Shown here: in pieces, positions 33,913 through 43,617 of the stretch | Numbering within the stretch: position 1 is the first letter of the stretch | Layout of the letters: every line of letters starts with the position of its first letter | From: SNAP01 sp049671745 | GTDB taxonomy: Bacteria > Bacteroidota > Bacteroidia > Bacteroidales > Marinifilaceae | Assembly: GCA_049671745.1 (NCBI GenBank) | Contig: JBATVL010000005.1 | Span: 1 to 64,000 of the forward strand | DNA length: 64,000 bases | Direction: 5' to 3' | Made by a program: the position numbers and the translations under genes | The notes under the pieces: generated by a model | Seen by the model: only the letters and a program-made list of their open reading frames with translations | Database searches by the model: none | Told to the model about the DNA's origin: nothing

Positions 33913-35691
33913 ATGGAAATAAAAGATTTTAAATTAAGTACTGGACCATTACCTGGATCTAGAAAAATATATGTTCAAGGAAGCAAAGAGAACATCCAAG
34001 TACCTATGAGAGAGATTGCTCTTTCTGACACTGTTGATATAGATGGCAGTATAATAGAAAACTCACCTGTTGTTGTTTATGATACTTCTGGACCATATAC
34101 AGATACAAATTTCGAGGTGAATTTAAATAAAGGAATGCCTCGAATAAGAGAAGAATGGATATCGGAAAGAAACGATACAGATGTACTTGATAATTTATCA
34201 TCTGATTACGGAAAAGAAAGGCATGCAGATAAATCATTAGATCATCTTCGTTTTGAACATGTTAGAACAAATCCTCGACAAGCTAAAGAAGGAAAAGAGA
34301 TAACTCAAATGGCTTATGCTCGTAAAGGAATCATTACTCCTGAGATGGAATATATTGCCATTCGTGAGAACCAAATGATAGACAAGGTTAATGATAAATA
34401 TATAAAACATGAAGGCGAAGCTCTTGGCGCAAATATGCAAGAAAGAATAACTGCTGAGTTTGTACGTAAAGAAGTTGCTGAGGGTCGCGCAATGATTCCT
34501 TGCAATATTAATCACCCAGAAGCTGAACCTATGATTATAGGTCGTAATTTCCTTGTTAAAATCAATGCGAATCTTGGAAACTCACCTGTAACATCTTCTA
34601 TTTCAGAAGAGGTAGAAAAGGCAGTCTGGGCGTTCCGTTGGGGAGCTGACACTATAATGGATCTATCTACTGGTGAGAATATTCATGAAACAAGAGAATG
34701 GATTATAAGAAATTCTCCAGTTCCCGTAGGTACCGTACCTATGTATCAAGCCCTTCAAAAGATTGATGGAGATATAAACAAACTTGATTGGGAACTTTTC
34801 AGAGATACTCTTATAGAACAATGTGAACAGGGAGTTGACTATTTCACTATACATGCTGGACTTAGATGGCATCATGTACCATTAACACTAAAAAGAGTAA
34901 CTGGTATAGTATCACGTGGAGGATCAATAATGGCTTTATGGTGTACTACATTCAAAAAAGAGAGTTTCTTATATGAACATTTTGAGGATATTTGCAAGAT
35001 TCTTAAAAAATATGATGCTGCAGTTTCTCTTGGAGATGCTTTACGTCCTGGATCTATTGCTGACGCAAACGACAAGGCTCAATTTGCTGAATTAAAAACT
35101 CTTGGAGAACTTACTAAAATTGCTTGGAAGCACAATGTTCAAGTTATTATTGAGGGTCCTGGTCATGTTCCTATGCATAAGATCAAGGAAAATATGGATC
35201 TACAATTAGAATATTGTCACGAGGCTCCTTTCTATACTCTTGGTCCTATAACAACTGACATAGCACCTGGTTACGATCATATTTCTTCTGCAATTGGTGG
35301 AGCAATGATTGGATGGTTTGGAACTTCTATGCTTTGTTATGTAACTCAAAAAGAGCATCTTGGACTACCAAATAAAGATGATGTAAAAGAGGGAGTTATT
35401 ACATTTAAACTTGCTGCTCATGCAGCCGATTTGGCTAAAGGTCATCCTGGAGCTTATTATAGAGATTGGGCAATGAGCAAGGCTCGTTATGAGTTCAGAT
35501 GGAAAGATCAATTTCACTTAGCTCTAGATTCTGAAAAGGCTATTGCATTCCATGATGCTACTCTTCCTGATGAAGGACATAAAGAGGCTCATTATTGTTC
35601 TATGTGTGGTGAGAATTTCTGTTCTATGCGCTCTACACGTAAGATTAAAGAGGAACTTGCTAGACAGGAAAAAGAAGCTGATACTCTTTAA
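33913..35691 (+). CDS. thiC: HMP-phosphate synthase ThiC (radical SAM)
   Basis: 592 residues. Converts aminoimidazole ribotide to 4-amino-5-hydroxymethyl-2-methylpyrimidine phosphate. Recognised from MREIALSD, GVDYFTIHAGLRW, MALWCTTFKKESFLYEHF, the VSLGDALRPGSIADANDKAQFAEL block, and the C-terminal iron-sulfur motif CSMCGENFC (CxxCx4C) of the noncanonical radical SAM type. Full length. Part of the TPP-controlled operon. Confidence 0.98.
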   Translation: MEIKDFKLSTGPLPGSRKIYVQGSKENIQVPMREIALSDTVDIDGSIIENSPVVVYDTSGPYTDTNFEVNLNKGMPRIREEWISERNDTDVLDNLSSDYGKERHADKSLDHLRFEHVRTNPRQAKEGKEITQMAYARKGIITPEMEYIAIRENQMIDKVNDKYIKHEGEALGANMQERITAEFVRKEVAEGRAMIPCNINHPEAEPMIIGRNFLVKINANLGNSPVTSSISEEVEKAVWAFRWGADTIMDLSTGENIHETREWIIRNSPVPVGTVPMYQALQKIDGDINKLDWELFRDTLIEQCEQGVDYFTIHAGLRWHHVPLTLKRVTGIVSRGGSIMALWCTTFKKESFLYEHFEDICKILKKYDAAVSLGDALRPGSIADANDKAQFAELKTLGELTKIAWKHNVQVIIEGPGHVPMHKIKENMDLQLEYCHEAPFYTLGPITTDIAPGYDHISSAIGGAMIGWFGTSMLCYVTQKEHLGLPNKDDVKEGVITFKLAAHAADLAKGHPGAYYRDWAMSKARYEFRWKDQFHLALDSEKAIAFHDATLPDEGHKEAHYCSMCGENFCSMRSTRKIKEELARQEKEADTL

Positions 35692-35711
35692 TTACAAACT
35701 TTAAGTAAAAA

Positions 35712-36281
35712 ATGAAAATAATAGCAATATCATATCCAGAAGAATACAAAGAAGAGCATAATATTATTAATGAGCTTTTTAATAATGGCTTAGAGATCTT
35801 TCATCTTAGAAAGCCTCTGTGGACATCTGACAAAATAGTCTCTCTTTTGGATATGATAGATGCTAGCTTTCACAATAGAATCGTATTACACTCTCATTAT
35901 GAATTAAGTGAGGGGTTAAAAGGAATACATTTCACTGGAAAGAACAAACACCTTATAAAAGAATACAAAAATGTAAATATTCATAAGAGCATCTCTTGTC
36001 ATTCTTTTGAAGAAACTCAACAGTATGCAGAGATAATGGATTACAGTTTTATAAGTCCTGTTTTTGACAGTATTTCTAAGAAAGGATATAAAGCAAATAT
36101 TGATTTTGCATGTTTAAAAGAAAATGCAAAGAAGCAAAATTTAGTATTATTAGGAGGAATAAACGATATCAATTTAAACGAATTAAAAGAGATAAGACCT
36201 TATGGTATAGCTGTTTTAGGTCATTTATGGAATTCTAACAATGTGATTAAAGCATTTAAAGACATACAAGAATGCATATAA
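35712..36281 (+). CDS. ThiE/TenI-like thiamin phosphate synthase homologue
   Basis: 189 residues, TIM-barrel ThiE/TenI family but shorter and divergent: FHLRKPLWTSDKIVSLLD in place of the QLR region, VLHSHYELSEGLKGIHFTG for the first phosphate-side loop, YSFISPVFDSISKKGYK, and LLGGINDINLNELKE. The true ThiE is encoded two genes downstream with all motifs, so this copy is more likely a TenI-type thiazole tautomerase or a ThiE paralogue; sequence alone does not decide. Its end overlaps the thiD start by 10 bp. Confidence 0.8.
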   Translation: MKIIAISYPEEYKEEHNIINELFNNGLEIFHLRKPLWTSDKIVSLLDMIDASFHNRIVLHSHYELSEGLKGIHFTGKNKHLIKEYKNVNIHKSISCHSFEETQQYAEIMDYSFISPVFDSISKKGYKANIDFACLKENAKKQNLVLLGGINDINLNELKEIRPYGIAVLGHLWNSNNVIKAFKDIQECI

Positions 36282-37063
36282 AAAGAGAGATACTAAAAGA
36301 TATAAAAGAAAGACCATTTGTACTTTCTATTGCTGGATTTGATCCTAGCTCTGGAGCAGGGATAACGGCAGATATCAAAACCATGGAAGCTCATAATGTT
36401 TATGGACTAGGAGTTATTTCTTCTATTTCAGTGCAAAATGACATCTCTTTTACTGAGAATAAATGGACAGATAAAATACTTATCTTAAGTCAGATAGACA
36501 TACTCTTCTCAAGATATGATATAGGCATAGTTAAAATAGGTATAATAGAGTCTCTTGAGCTTTTAAATGATATTGTAGAGCATCTTATTTCCTTAAATGA
36601 AGAGGTTCTTATCGTTTGGGATCCAATAATACGTGCTTCTGCTGGTTACATGATTCATAAAAGCATAAATTTTGAACTATTGGAAAATATTCTTAAAAAG
36701 ATATATTTAATTACTCCTAATCTTGATGAGTTTTCTATATTATTTACTGATTTACAGAGAGATAACGATATTATTTCAAATGAAATATCAAATAGAAATC
36801 TTTGCAATATTCTTTTAAAAGGTGGACATGATAAGGGTGAATATTCTTACGATTATCTACTTATGCCAAATAAAAAATTCAGCAACAGAGTGAAACGTTC
36901 TAAAACTGGTGACAAACATGGAAGTGGATGCATACTTTCTGCATCAATTTGTTCCAACATGGCTCTTGGAAACTCGCTTGAAGTCACTACATGTATGGCT
37001 CAAGCATATATATCTGAATGCATTGATTACAATATAGAAGCTTTATCTATTCACAATAAATAA
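36272..37063 (+). CDS. thiD: HMP/HMP-P kinase ThiD
   Basis: 263 residues of the ribokinase fold; phosphorylates hydroxymethylpyrimidine phosphate. Motifs: VLSIAGFDPSSGAGITADIKT near the N-terminus, VGIIE-like KIGIIES, VWDPIIRASAGY, LLKGGH, and the anion-hole GDKHGSGCILSASI. Overlaps the preceding gene by 10 bp and is followed after 3 bp by thiE. Confidence 0.95.
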   Translation: MHIKREILKDIKERPFVLSIAGFDPSSGAGITADIKTMEAHNVYGLGVISSISVQNDISFTENKWTDKILILSQIDILFSRYDIGIVKIGIIESLELLNDIVEHLISLNEEVLIVWDPIIRASAGYMIHKSINFELLENILKKIYLITPNLDEFSILFTDLQRDNDIISNEISNRNLCNILLKGGHDKGEYSYDYLLMPNKKFSNRVKRSKTGDKHGSGCILSASICSNMALGNSLEVTTCMAQAYISECIDYNIEALSIHNK

Positions 37064-37066
37064 AAG

Positions 37067-37696
37067 ATGAAAGAGATAGGAAACATACAGTTTATAACAG
37101 ACGCTAAAGATTCTAAGGCTATGTTAAAACAAGTACAAGAGATTTCAGATTCTAGTTTAAACTGGCTACAGTTTAGAATGAAAGAAGAGAACTTTGAAAA
37201 CAAACTGCTATTAGGTAAGAAAATTAAAGACATCTGTAAGGTCACTAGTACTAAACTAATTATAAACGATGATGTATTATTAGCTAAGGAACTGAAAGCC
37301 GATGGTGTACACTTAGGCTTATCAGACATGAATCCTATTGAGGCAAGAAAGATTCTAGGGCAGGAAGTGATTATTGGCGCCACATGCAATACTATAGATC
37401 ACATTAAAGAAAGATTTATTCAAGGTGTAGATTATATTGGACTTGGACCTTTTAGGTTCACAACAACTAAAAAGAATCTCTCTCCTGTACTTGGTCTTGA
37501 TGGATATAAAAAGATAGTTGAGCAAATGAATATCTTAGATATACATATACCCATTATAGCAATAGGCGGAATTCGTACAGATGATATAGAAAGTTTAATA
37601 AATACAGGTATTCATGGCATTGCCATTTCTTCTCTACTAACTCAAGCAGAAGATAAAAAAAATATAATTAATCAATTACAAATAAAGATTAACTAA
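37067..37696 (+). CDS. thiE: Thiamin-phosphate synthase ThiE
   Basis: 209 residues. Couples HMP-PP and thiazole phosphate to thiamin phosphate. LQFRMKE (QxR binding), KLIINDDVLLAKELKADGVHLG, IGATCNT, the GLGPFRFTTTKKNLSP phosphate loop, and IAIGGI. All expected residues are present. Fourth of the clustered thi enzymes, 6 bp before thiG. Confidence 0.96.
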   Translation: MKEIGNIQFITDAKDSKAMLKQVQEISDSSLNWLQFRMKEENFENKLLLGKKIKDICKVTSTKLIINDDVLLAKELKADGVHLGLSDMNPIEARKILGQEVIIGATCNTIDHIKERFIQGVDYIGLGPFRFTTTKKNLSPVLGLDGYKKIVEQMNILDIHIPIIAIGGIRTDDIESLINTGIHGIAISSLLTQAEDKKNIINQLQIKIN

Positions 37697-37702
37697 AACG
37701 CA

Positions 37703-38473
37703 ATGAAAAAATTAAAGATTGCAGATAAAGAATTCTCGTCTAGATTATTTACTGGAACAGGTAAATTCTCTTCAAACATACTTATGGAAGATGCCATTTT
37801 AGCATCAGGTTGCGAACTTGTCACAACTGCACTTAAACGTGTAGACATGAAAAACTCTAATGATGATATTCTTAAGCATTTAAAAGCTCCTCATCTTAAT
37901 CTTTTACCTAATACATCAGGTGTTAGAAATGCTAAAGAAGCTGTGTTCTTGGCACAAATGGCAAGAGAAGCACTTGGTACTAATTGGATAAAACTAGAGA
38001 TTCATCCTGATCCTAAATATCTTCTTCCTGACCCTATAGAAACCCTAAAAGCAACAGAAGAATTAGCAAAACTCGGTTTTATTGTTTTACCTTATATTCA
38101 AGCCGATCCAGTATTGTGTAAATATCTTGAAGAGGCAGGTGCCGCTACTGTTATGCCTTTGGGATCACCTATAGGCACAAATAAAGGAATTAAAACTGAA
38201 GAATTATTAAAAATAATAATAGAACAATCTAATATTCCTGTTGTTGTTGATGCTGGTATAGGTGCACCATCACATGCTGCTTATGCTATGGAATTAGGAG
38301 CAGATGCTGTTCTTGTAAATACAGCTATTGCAGTTTCTCAAAATCCTGTAGAGATGGCTAAAGCTTTCAAACTAGCTGTTGAAGCAGGTAGGTTAGCTTT
38401 TGAATCAAAGCTTGGTAAGATTTCAGAACATGCAAATGCGAGTAGTCCATTAACTTCATTCTTAAATAACTAA
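37703..38473 (+). CDS. thiG: Thiazole synthase ThiG
   Basis: 256-residue TIM barrel that forms thiazole phosphate from DXP, dehydroglycine and ThiS-thiocarboxylate. SRLFTGTGKFSS at the start, WIKLEIHPDPKYLLPD with the Schiff-base Lys, YIQADPVLCKYLEEAGAATVMPLGSPIGTNKG, VVVDAGIGAPSHAAYAMELGADAVLVNTAIA. Followed 6 bp later by thiH, its dehydroglycine source. Confidence 0.97.
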   Translation: MKKLKIADKEFSSRLFTGTGKFSSNILMEDAILASGCELVTTALKRVDMKNSNDDILKHLKAPHLNLLPNTSGVRNAKEAVFLAQMAREALGTNWIKLEIHPDPKYLLPDPIETLKATEELAKLGFIVLPYIQADPVLCKYLEEAGAATVMPLGSPIGTNKGIKTEELLKIIIEQSNIPVVVDAGIGAPSHAAYAMELGADAVLVNTAIAVSQNPVEMAKAFKLAVEAGRLAFESKLGKISEHANASSPLTSFLNN

Positions 38474-38479
38474 AACATA

Positions 38480-39589
38480 ATGTCATTTTACGAAGAAATA
38501 GATAAATATTCATGGGATCAAATCGAAAGTGATATCTCATCGAAGACAGAGCAAGATGTACGTAATGCTTTGGATAAAGAGAATATAGATATAGAGGATT
38601 TTAAAGCTTTAATTTCTGCAGCTGGTGAACCTTTTCTTGAAGAAATGGCGCAAAAAAGTCAACGTTTAACGCAAGAACGTTTCGGCAAAACAATACAATT
38701 ATATATACCTTTATATCTTTCTAATTACTGCTCAAACAACTGTGTATATTGCGGTTTCTCTTGCAAAAATAATATCAAGAGGAAAGTACTTAATATGGAG
38801 GAGATTAAAGAAGAGATAGAAGTAATAAAAACTTATGGCTACGAACATATTCTACTTGTAGCTGGAGAGGCAAATAGCAAAGCTGATGTTTCTTATTTTA
38901 AGGAAGTTATAGATTATCTACAAAAAGATTTCTCACAGATAGCTCTTGAAGTTCAACCTCTTGATAAAGACGAATACGAAACTCTTAACAAAGTGGGTAT
39001 GAACTTTGTATGCGTGTATCAAGAAACTTACAATAAAGAAACTTATCCATCTTATCATCTTAAAGGTAAAAAATCTGACTACCGTTACAGACTAGAAACA
39101 GGCGATAGATTAGGAGAAGCAAAAGTGCATAAAATAGGAATTGGTTGCTTATTAGGTTTAGAAGATTGGCGTACTGATTCTGTATTTACAGCATTACACC
39201 TGCAATATCTAGAAAAAAAATATTGGAGAACTAAATACTCTATCGCACTTCCTCGTTTGCGTCCATCTGAGAGTGGATTTCAACCGAATAGCCCTATTAC
39301 AGACAAAGGAATGGTTCAATTAATTTGCGCATATAGACTTCTTAATCAAGAGGTGGAGATTTCTATCTCTACACGTGAAAATAAGAAGTTTAGAGATAAT
39401 GTAATTAATTTCGGAGCAACATCATTAAGTGCTGGCTCTAGTACTGAACCAGGGGGGTATGCACATCCAAACAAGGCATTAGAACAATTCTCTATAGATG
39501 ATGATAGAACTCCACAAGAGATAGTACAGATGCTTAAAGAAAAAGGATATGAACCTGTCTGGAAAGATTGGGATTCTTCTATGAATTAA
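38480..39589 (+). CDS. thiH: Tyrosine lyase ThiH (radical SAM)
   Basis: 369 residues. Cleaves tyrosine to dehydroglycine and p-cresol, the oxygen-sensitive alternative to the oxidase ThiO. Radical SAM cluster CSNNCVYC (CxxxCxxC), VQPLDKDEYETL, and the ISISTRENKKFRDNVINFGATSLSAGSSTEPGGY block. Use of ThiH and absence of ThiO fit an anaerobe. Confidence 0.97.
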   Translation: MSFYEEIDKYSWDQIESDISSKTEQDVRNALDKENIDIEDFKALISAAGEPFLEEMAQKSQRLTQERFGKTIQLYIPLYLSNYCSNNCVYCGFSCKNNIKRKVLNMEEIKEEIEVIKTYGYEHILLVAGEANSKADVSYFKEVIDYLQKDFSQIALEVQPLDKDEYETLNKVGMNFVCVYQETYNKETYPSYHLKGKKSDYRYRLETGDRLGEAKVHKIGIGCLLGLEDWRTDSVFTALHLQYLEKKYWRTKYSIALPRLRPSESGFQPNSPITDKGMVQLICAYRLLNQEVEISISTRENKKFRDNVINFGATSLSAGSSTEPGGYAHPNKALEQFSIDDDRTPQEIVQMLKEKGYEPVWKDWDSSMN

Positions 39590-39626
39590 AATCTTCTTAA
39601 TAAACATCTAAACAAAATATATAATA

Positions 39627-40340
39627 ATGACTACACTTTCAGAAAGCGAAGAAGAGAGATATGCCCGTCATATCGTTTTATCAGAGATAGGCATAAAGGG
39701 ACAGGAGAAGCTAAAAAAAGCGAAAGTGCTTATTGTTGGTATTGGAGGACTAGGTTCACCCCTAGCCCTTTACTTATCTGCAGCGGGGATTGGGACAATA
39801 GGATTAATAGATGATGATTTAATATCTGCATCTAATCTCCAGAGACAAGTTCTATACAATACTGAAGAAATTGGAAAGCCTAAAGTTTTAGTTGCGACTA
39901 AAAAACTTAAGTTACTTAATCCTAATATAAATTTCATAAGCCATAATGCAAGGTTAGAAGATAAAAATGCACCTATTATTATTGAAAATTATGATATTGT
40001 TGTAGATGGATGTGATAATCTTGTTACTCGTTATCTTATTGATAAAACATGTAAAGAATTAGATAAGATTTACGTTTATGGATCTATATCTGAATTTACT
40101 GGACAAGTTTCTGTTTTCGATTATAAAAAAACAGGATCTTATTCTGATCTATTTCCATATAGTGAAGAAATAATTACTATTTCTCAATCCAAAGGAGTTA
40201 TTGGTATTTTACCAGGAATAATAGGAAATTTTCAAGCTAATGAAGTTTTAAAGACAATTTGTGAGTATGGTGAGAATCTAACAAATAAGCTACTAATGTA
40301 TGATGCTCTTAAAAACTCCATTTTAACAATTGAAATATAA
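39627..40340 (+). CDS. thiF: ThiS adenylyltransferase ThiF (E1-like), zinc cysteines absent
   Basis: 237 residues. Adenylates the C-terminal Gly of ThiS. The nucleotide-binding motif is GIGGLGSPLALYLSAAGIG followed by IDDDLISASNLQRQVLY and DGCDNLVTRYLID. Where MoeB/ThiF enzymes usually have two CxxC zinc pairs, this one reads SYSDLFPY and SQSKGVIGILPG without cysteines, so the structural zinc site is missing. Last gene of the operon; no terminator visible before the convergent gene 10 bp on. Confidence 0.92.
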   Translation: MTTLSESEEERYARHIVLSEIGIKGQEKLKKAKVLIVGIGGLGSPLALYLSAAGIGTIGLIDDDLISASNLQRQVLYNTEEIGKPKVLVATKKLKLLNPNINFISHNARLEDKNAPIIIENYDIVVDGCDNLVTRYLIDKTCKELDKIYVYGSISEFTGQVSVFDYKKTGSYSDLFPYSEEIITISQSKGVIGILPGIIGNFQANEVLKTICEYGENLTNKLLMYDALKNSILTIEI

Positions 40341-40349
40341 TATTAAATT

Positions 40350-40808
40350 TTATAATCCTGTATTTAGCTTACGCTCAAGTTTAAGACTTAATTGTTTTAA
40401 CATACGGACCTGTCTAAAAAGAGTAATTAACCAGTTCATGCCAGCAAGCCAACAAAAACAAATTAAGGCGTCATCCCACTTATGAAGAAAAACAAAACTC
40501 AACAAAGCTGCAAAGAGACAAAGCAATATTGTTCGCAAAATTGAAAACTTGTATTGGATCTCTATACTCCCATCTTCCTCTTTAATATAAATCAAACTAC
40601 CCTTATCTATAGCATACATAATATTCCAATCTTCCTCTATCTTAAATAACTTGTTAGTAAATTCAAGTAGATTATTCTTGATATACACATTATCTGCTTT
40701 TCTATCAATAAATTCTTTTTTGAAAAAGGGAAGAATATCACAATGCCTATCTAAACAACTAGAATTTAAAAATATTCTTCTTTTTAATAAGATTTTAAAT
40801 GGAAACAT
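40350..40808 (-). CDS. Hypothetical two-helix membrane protein
   Basis: 152 residues. A soluble N-terminal half (about 1-85) with strand-like patterns (DWNIMYAIDKGSLIYIKEEDGSIEIQYK) and two transmembrane helices at about 87-105 and 112-128 (LLCLFAALLSFVFL, ALICFCWLAGMNWLITLF), ending in a basic helix. No family recognised. Convergent with thiF, alone on its strand; the 258 bp upstream to the Crp-like gene show nothing notable. Confidence 0.65.
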   Translation of the reverse strand: MFPFKILLKRRIFLNSSCLDRHCDILPFFKKEFIDRKADNVYIKNNLLEFTNKLFKIEEDWNIMYAIDKGSLIYIKEEDGSIEIQYKFSILRTILLCLFAALLSFVFLHKWDDALICFCWLAGMNWLITLFRQVRMLKQLSLKLERKLNTGL

Positions 40809-41066
40809 ATTTCTCTTTTAATGAACAAAAAAGGTATAAAACTAAAAGTATATTTCTCCTTATTTTTAGACCTTACCTGTATTTAGGGAAGATTATATAT
40901 GACTTTACTAAATTAGTCCAAAAGGCAATCCTAGCTTATAAAATACATTCCAAAGGAAACTAAATTTATGTAAATAAAAACATGTAAGCACATGTTATAA
41001 AACATGTTTAAACATTTTTACATATTATTGATTCTTGTATAAAAATTAACTAAAATAAAAAAAGAA

Positions 41067-41741
41067 CTACAAACCAGCAACATTATCCTTAAGAGCCTGA
41101 ATATCAAGAATTCTAATATCGGAACGTTTAAGTTCTATCACTTTATAATTTACAAATTGTTTTAAAGTTCTTGCTAAAGATGGACGAGCTACTCCAAGAA
41201 AATCTGCCAACTGTGTTTGATTCTGTGACATAGTAAAATTAATTATTCTTCCATTTTGAGTCTGCTGAAGAATGAAATGTGCTAATTTTGATTTTAAGTC
41301 CTTAAGTGAAAGTATACTTAAACGAGAACTTAAAAATTGTGCTTTGCTTGATACCATATTTAAATAATTAACAAGAATAGTCTCATCCTCTTGAAGAAGT
41401 TTAATAAATTCAGGCTTGGGTATAATAATTAGTTTACAAGCTGTATTTGAAATAACATTAACCGGATAACGATTATTTTTACCAAACAAAAAAGCTGAGG
41501 CAATTGCATTAGGAGCTGGAATATCCTCTACTTTTAGAACCTTTCCACTCATATCAGTCATTTCTCCTCTAAGAATACCTTCTTCTATTATTATCAAAGC
41601 ATTACACTCCTCTTGAGCTAATTTTATTAAAGACTCTTTAGTATAAGTTTTTATTTGAAAATTTAAACCATGTAAAAGCATCTCCAACTTTGCTGGTTTA
41701 ACTCCTCTGAAAAGAGGGCTGTTCGTTAATATAGTATACAT
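41067..41741 (-). CDS. Crp/Fnr family transcriptional regulator
   Basis: 224 residues from the ATG at 41741 (MYTILTNSPLFRGVK), the usual family start; an upstream ATG at 41786 adds 15 residues. Cyclic-nucleotide-binding-like beta-roll (about 5-115), dimer helix, then a winged helix-turn-helix SQNQTQLADFLGVARPSLARTLKQF at the C-terminus. No N-terminal Cys cluster, so it is not an FNR-type iron-sulfur sensor; effector unknown. Next to, and same direction as, the SLC13 transporter, which it may control. Confidence 0.9.
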   Translation of the reverse strand: MYTILTNSPLFRGVKPAKLEMLLHGLNFQIKTYTKESLIKLAQEECNALIIIEEGILRGEMTDMSGKVLKVEDIPAPNAIASAFLFGKNNRYPVNVISNTACKLIIIPKPEFIKLLQEDETILVNYLNMVSSKAQFLSSRLSILSLKDLKSKLAHFILQQTQNGRIINFTMSQNQTQLADFLGVARPSLARTLKQFVNYKVIELKRSDIRILDIQALKDNVAGL

Positions 41742-41900
41742 TTGTTTTAATCTTTTAATATAAACATTCAGATTCTTTACATTCAATATTAATTATATAT
41801 GCTACGCTTATTCCTTTTACCCATGTATATAAAACATATAATCTTCTTCATTTCACATCCATTATACACACTTAGTAAGATACATTAAAATAAAACCAAG

Positions 41901-43409
41901 TTATACAAGAAATAAATTAGATAGATAGAATCCAACTAAACTTAATATTGTTACCGCTATTGGATCTAACATTATACCAACCTTTACCATATTAAAAATT
42001 TTCAACTCACCGCTAGCGAATATAACTGCATTAGGAGGTGTTCCCATTGGCAGAGAGAATACACAACTCATTGCCAATATCATTGGTGCAGCAAAAGCAA
42101 CTGGACTCATTCCAAATGCAACTCCTATACTAGCTATTATTGGTAAAAAAATAGTTGCTAAAGCAGTATTACTCATAAGTTCTGTCATCAACACTAGCAC
42201 AAACATTAAGATCAAAGATAAAATAGTAAATGAAACACCTTGAATACTTGTTATATAATTAGCAAAAAGATTTAATATACCTGTACTTCCTAATGCAGAA
42301 GCGATACTTAGACCTCCTCCAAAAAGAATTAGAACTCCCCATGGCAGTTTAGATGTATCTTTCCATTCTAAAAGACGTTCTCCTGATTTTCTAGAAGTTG
42401 GGATTATAAAAAACAATACTCCTATTAGAACTGCTATAGACGTATCACCTATATTAATATCAAAAAGACTATTAATTAAACTTCTTGTTATCCACATAAG
42501 AGCAGCAGAACAAAAAAGAATAAGAGTTCTTATTTCTTCTGTTTTCATTGTCCCCATTTCTTTTAATTCTTTATCTACCATTTCCGAGAATCCATCTATA
42601 TAACCCATTTTATTAGGATAAACAATTTTAGTAACTAATAAGTACATTGCAGTTATAATCACTATAACCACTGGTAGTGCAAAAAGCATCCAATCAAGAA
42701 AACCTACCTCAACATTATAAGCAGTACGAATATAACCTGCTAAAATTGCATTAGGAGGGGTTCCTATTAATGTTCCCATTCCGCCTATATTAGCACCATA
42801 GGCCATGCCCAAAAGCATAGATATCTTTAAGTTTTGCACATTTTTAGGATTAACTCTTGTGTTTTTTGATATCATATCTACTACAGAAAGGATAATAGGT
42901 AACATCATTACTGCCGTAGCAGTATTTGAAATCCACATACTCAAAAAAGCAGAAGCAACTACAAAACCTAATACTATATTATCGGCCTTTCCACCCATTA
43001 CTTTTAGGATTGTAAGTGCAATTCTTCTATGTAAAGTCCATTTTTCTAAGGCTAAAGCAATAAGAAAACCTCCAAGAAAAAGAAATATTACTGAGGAACT
43101 ATAAGGTGCTGCTACATCAGCCATTTTAACTATTGAAAAAGTAGGTAGAATGATTAAAGGCAATAAAGAAGTAACTGGCAAAGGCATAAACTCAGTTATC
43201 CACCAAGTTAACATCCATAAGACCAAAGCTATAATATGATGTGTTCTTGCATCCATAAACGGAAAAGGAGTATAATACATAGAAAGACAAAAAAGAACTG
43301 GACCTAATAAATTAAAAAACAATTTAAGAATATATGTAAAACTTAAACCTCCGCCTCTCTGACGATGAAGTTTATCTATTGGCTTCCATCCTTTTGACAT
43401 TACTGACAT
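41901..43409 (-). CDS. SLC13/DASS-type anion:sodium symporter
   Basis: 502 residues with about 11-12 membrane helices. The two conserved SNT/TNT motifs are present (SMWISNTATAVMMLPII and LMTELMSNTALATIFLPII), which bind Na+ and the carboxylate substrate. Family substrates are succinate, malate, citrate or sulfate. Given the propionate pathway and malic enzyme in this window, a C4-dicarboxylate role is likely but unproven. It would use the Na+ gradient the methylmalonyl-CoA decarboxylase makes. Confidence 0.92.
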   Translation of the reverse strand: MSVMSKGWKPIDKLHRQRGGGLSFTYILKLFFNLLGPVLFCLSMYYTPFPFMDARTHHIIALVLWMLTWWITEFMPLPVTSLLPLIILPTFSIVKMADVAAPYSSSVIFLFLGGFLIALALEKWTLHRRIALTILKVMGGKADNIVLGFVVASAFLSMWISNTATAVMMLPIILSVVDMISKNTRVNPKNVQNLKISMLLGMAYGANIGGMGTLIGTPPNAILAGYIRTAYNVEVGFLDWMLFALPVVIVIITAMYLLVTKIVYPNKMGYIDGFSEMVDKELKEMGTMKTEEIRTLILFCSAALMWITRSLINSLFDINIGDTSIAVLIGVLFFIIPTSRKSGERLLEWKDTSKLPWGVLILFGGGLSIASALGSTGILNLFANYITSIQGVSFTILSLILMFVLVLMTELMSNTALATIFLPIIASIGVAFGMSPVAFAAPMILAMSCVFSLPMGTPPNAVIFASGELKIFNMVKVGIMLDPIAVTILSLVGFYLSNLFLV

Positions 43410-43617
43410 ACTATATTAAATTTATAAATTATTATTTAGAAAAAAAATATCTTTATCTCTAGAGAAGAGATTCGAATAAGTAAGTTTACTTATAATTAAT
43501 CAAACTTGAAAGTTAAACTCTTAATCTTTTGTTAAAATTTTATTTGCAGAAGAAGATTCTCACATATATAAATTATCTTTAACATTGGTAAAATCTTATG
43601 AACTAACTAATACATTT

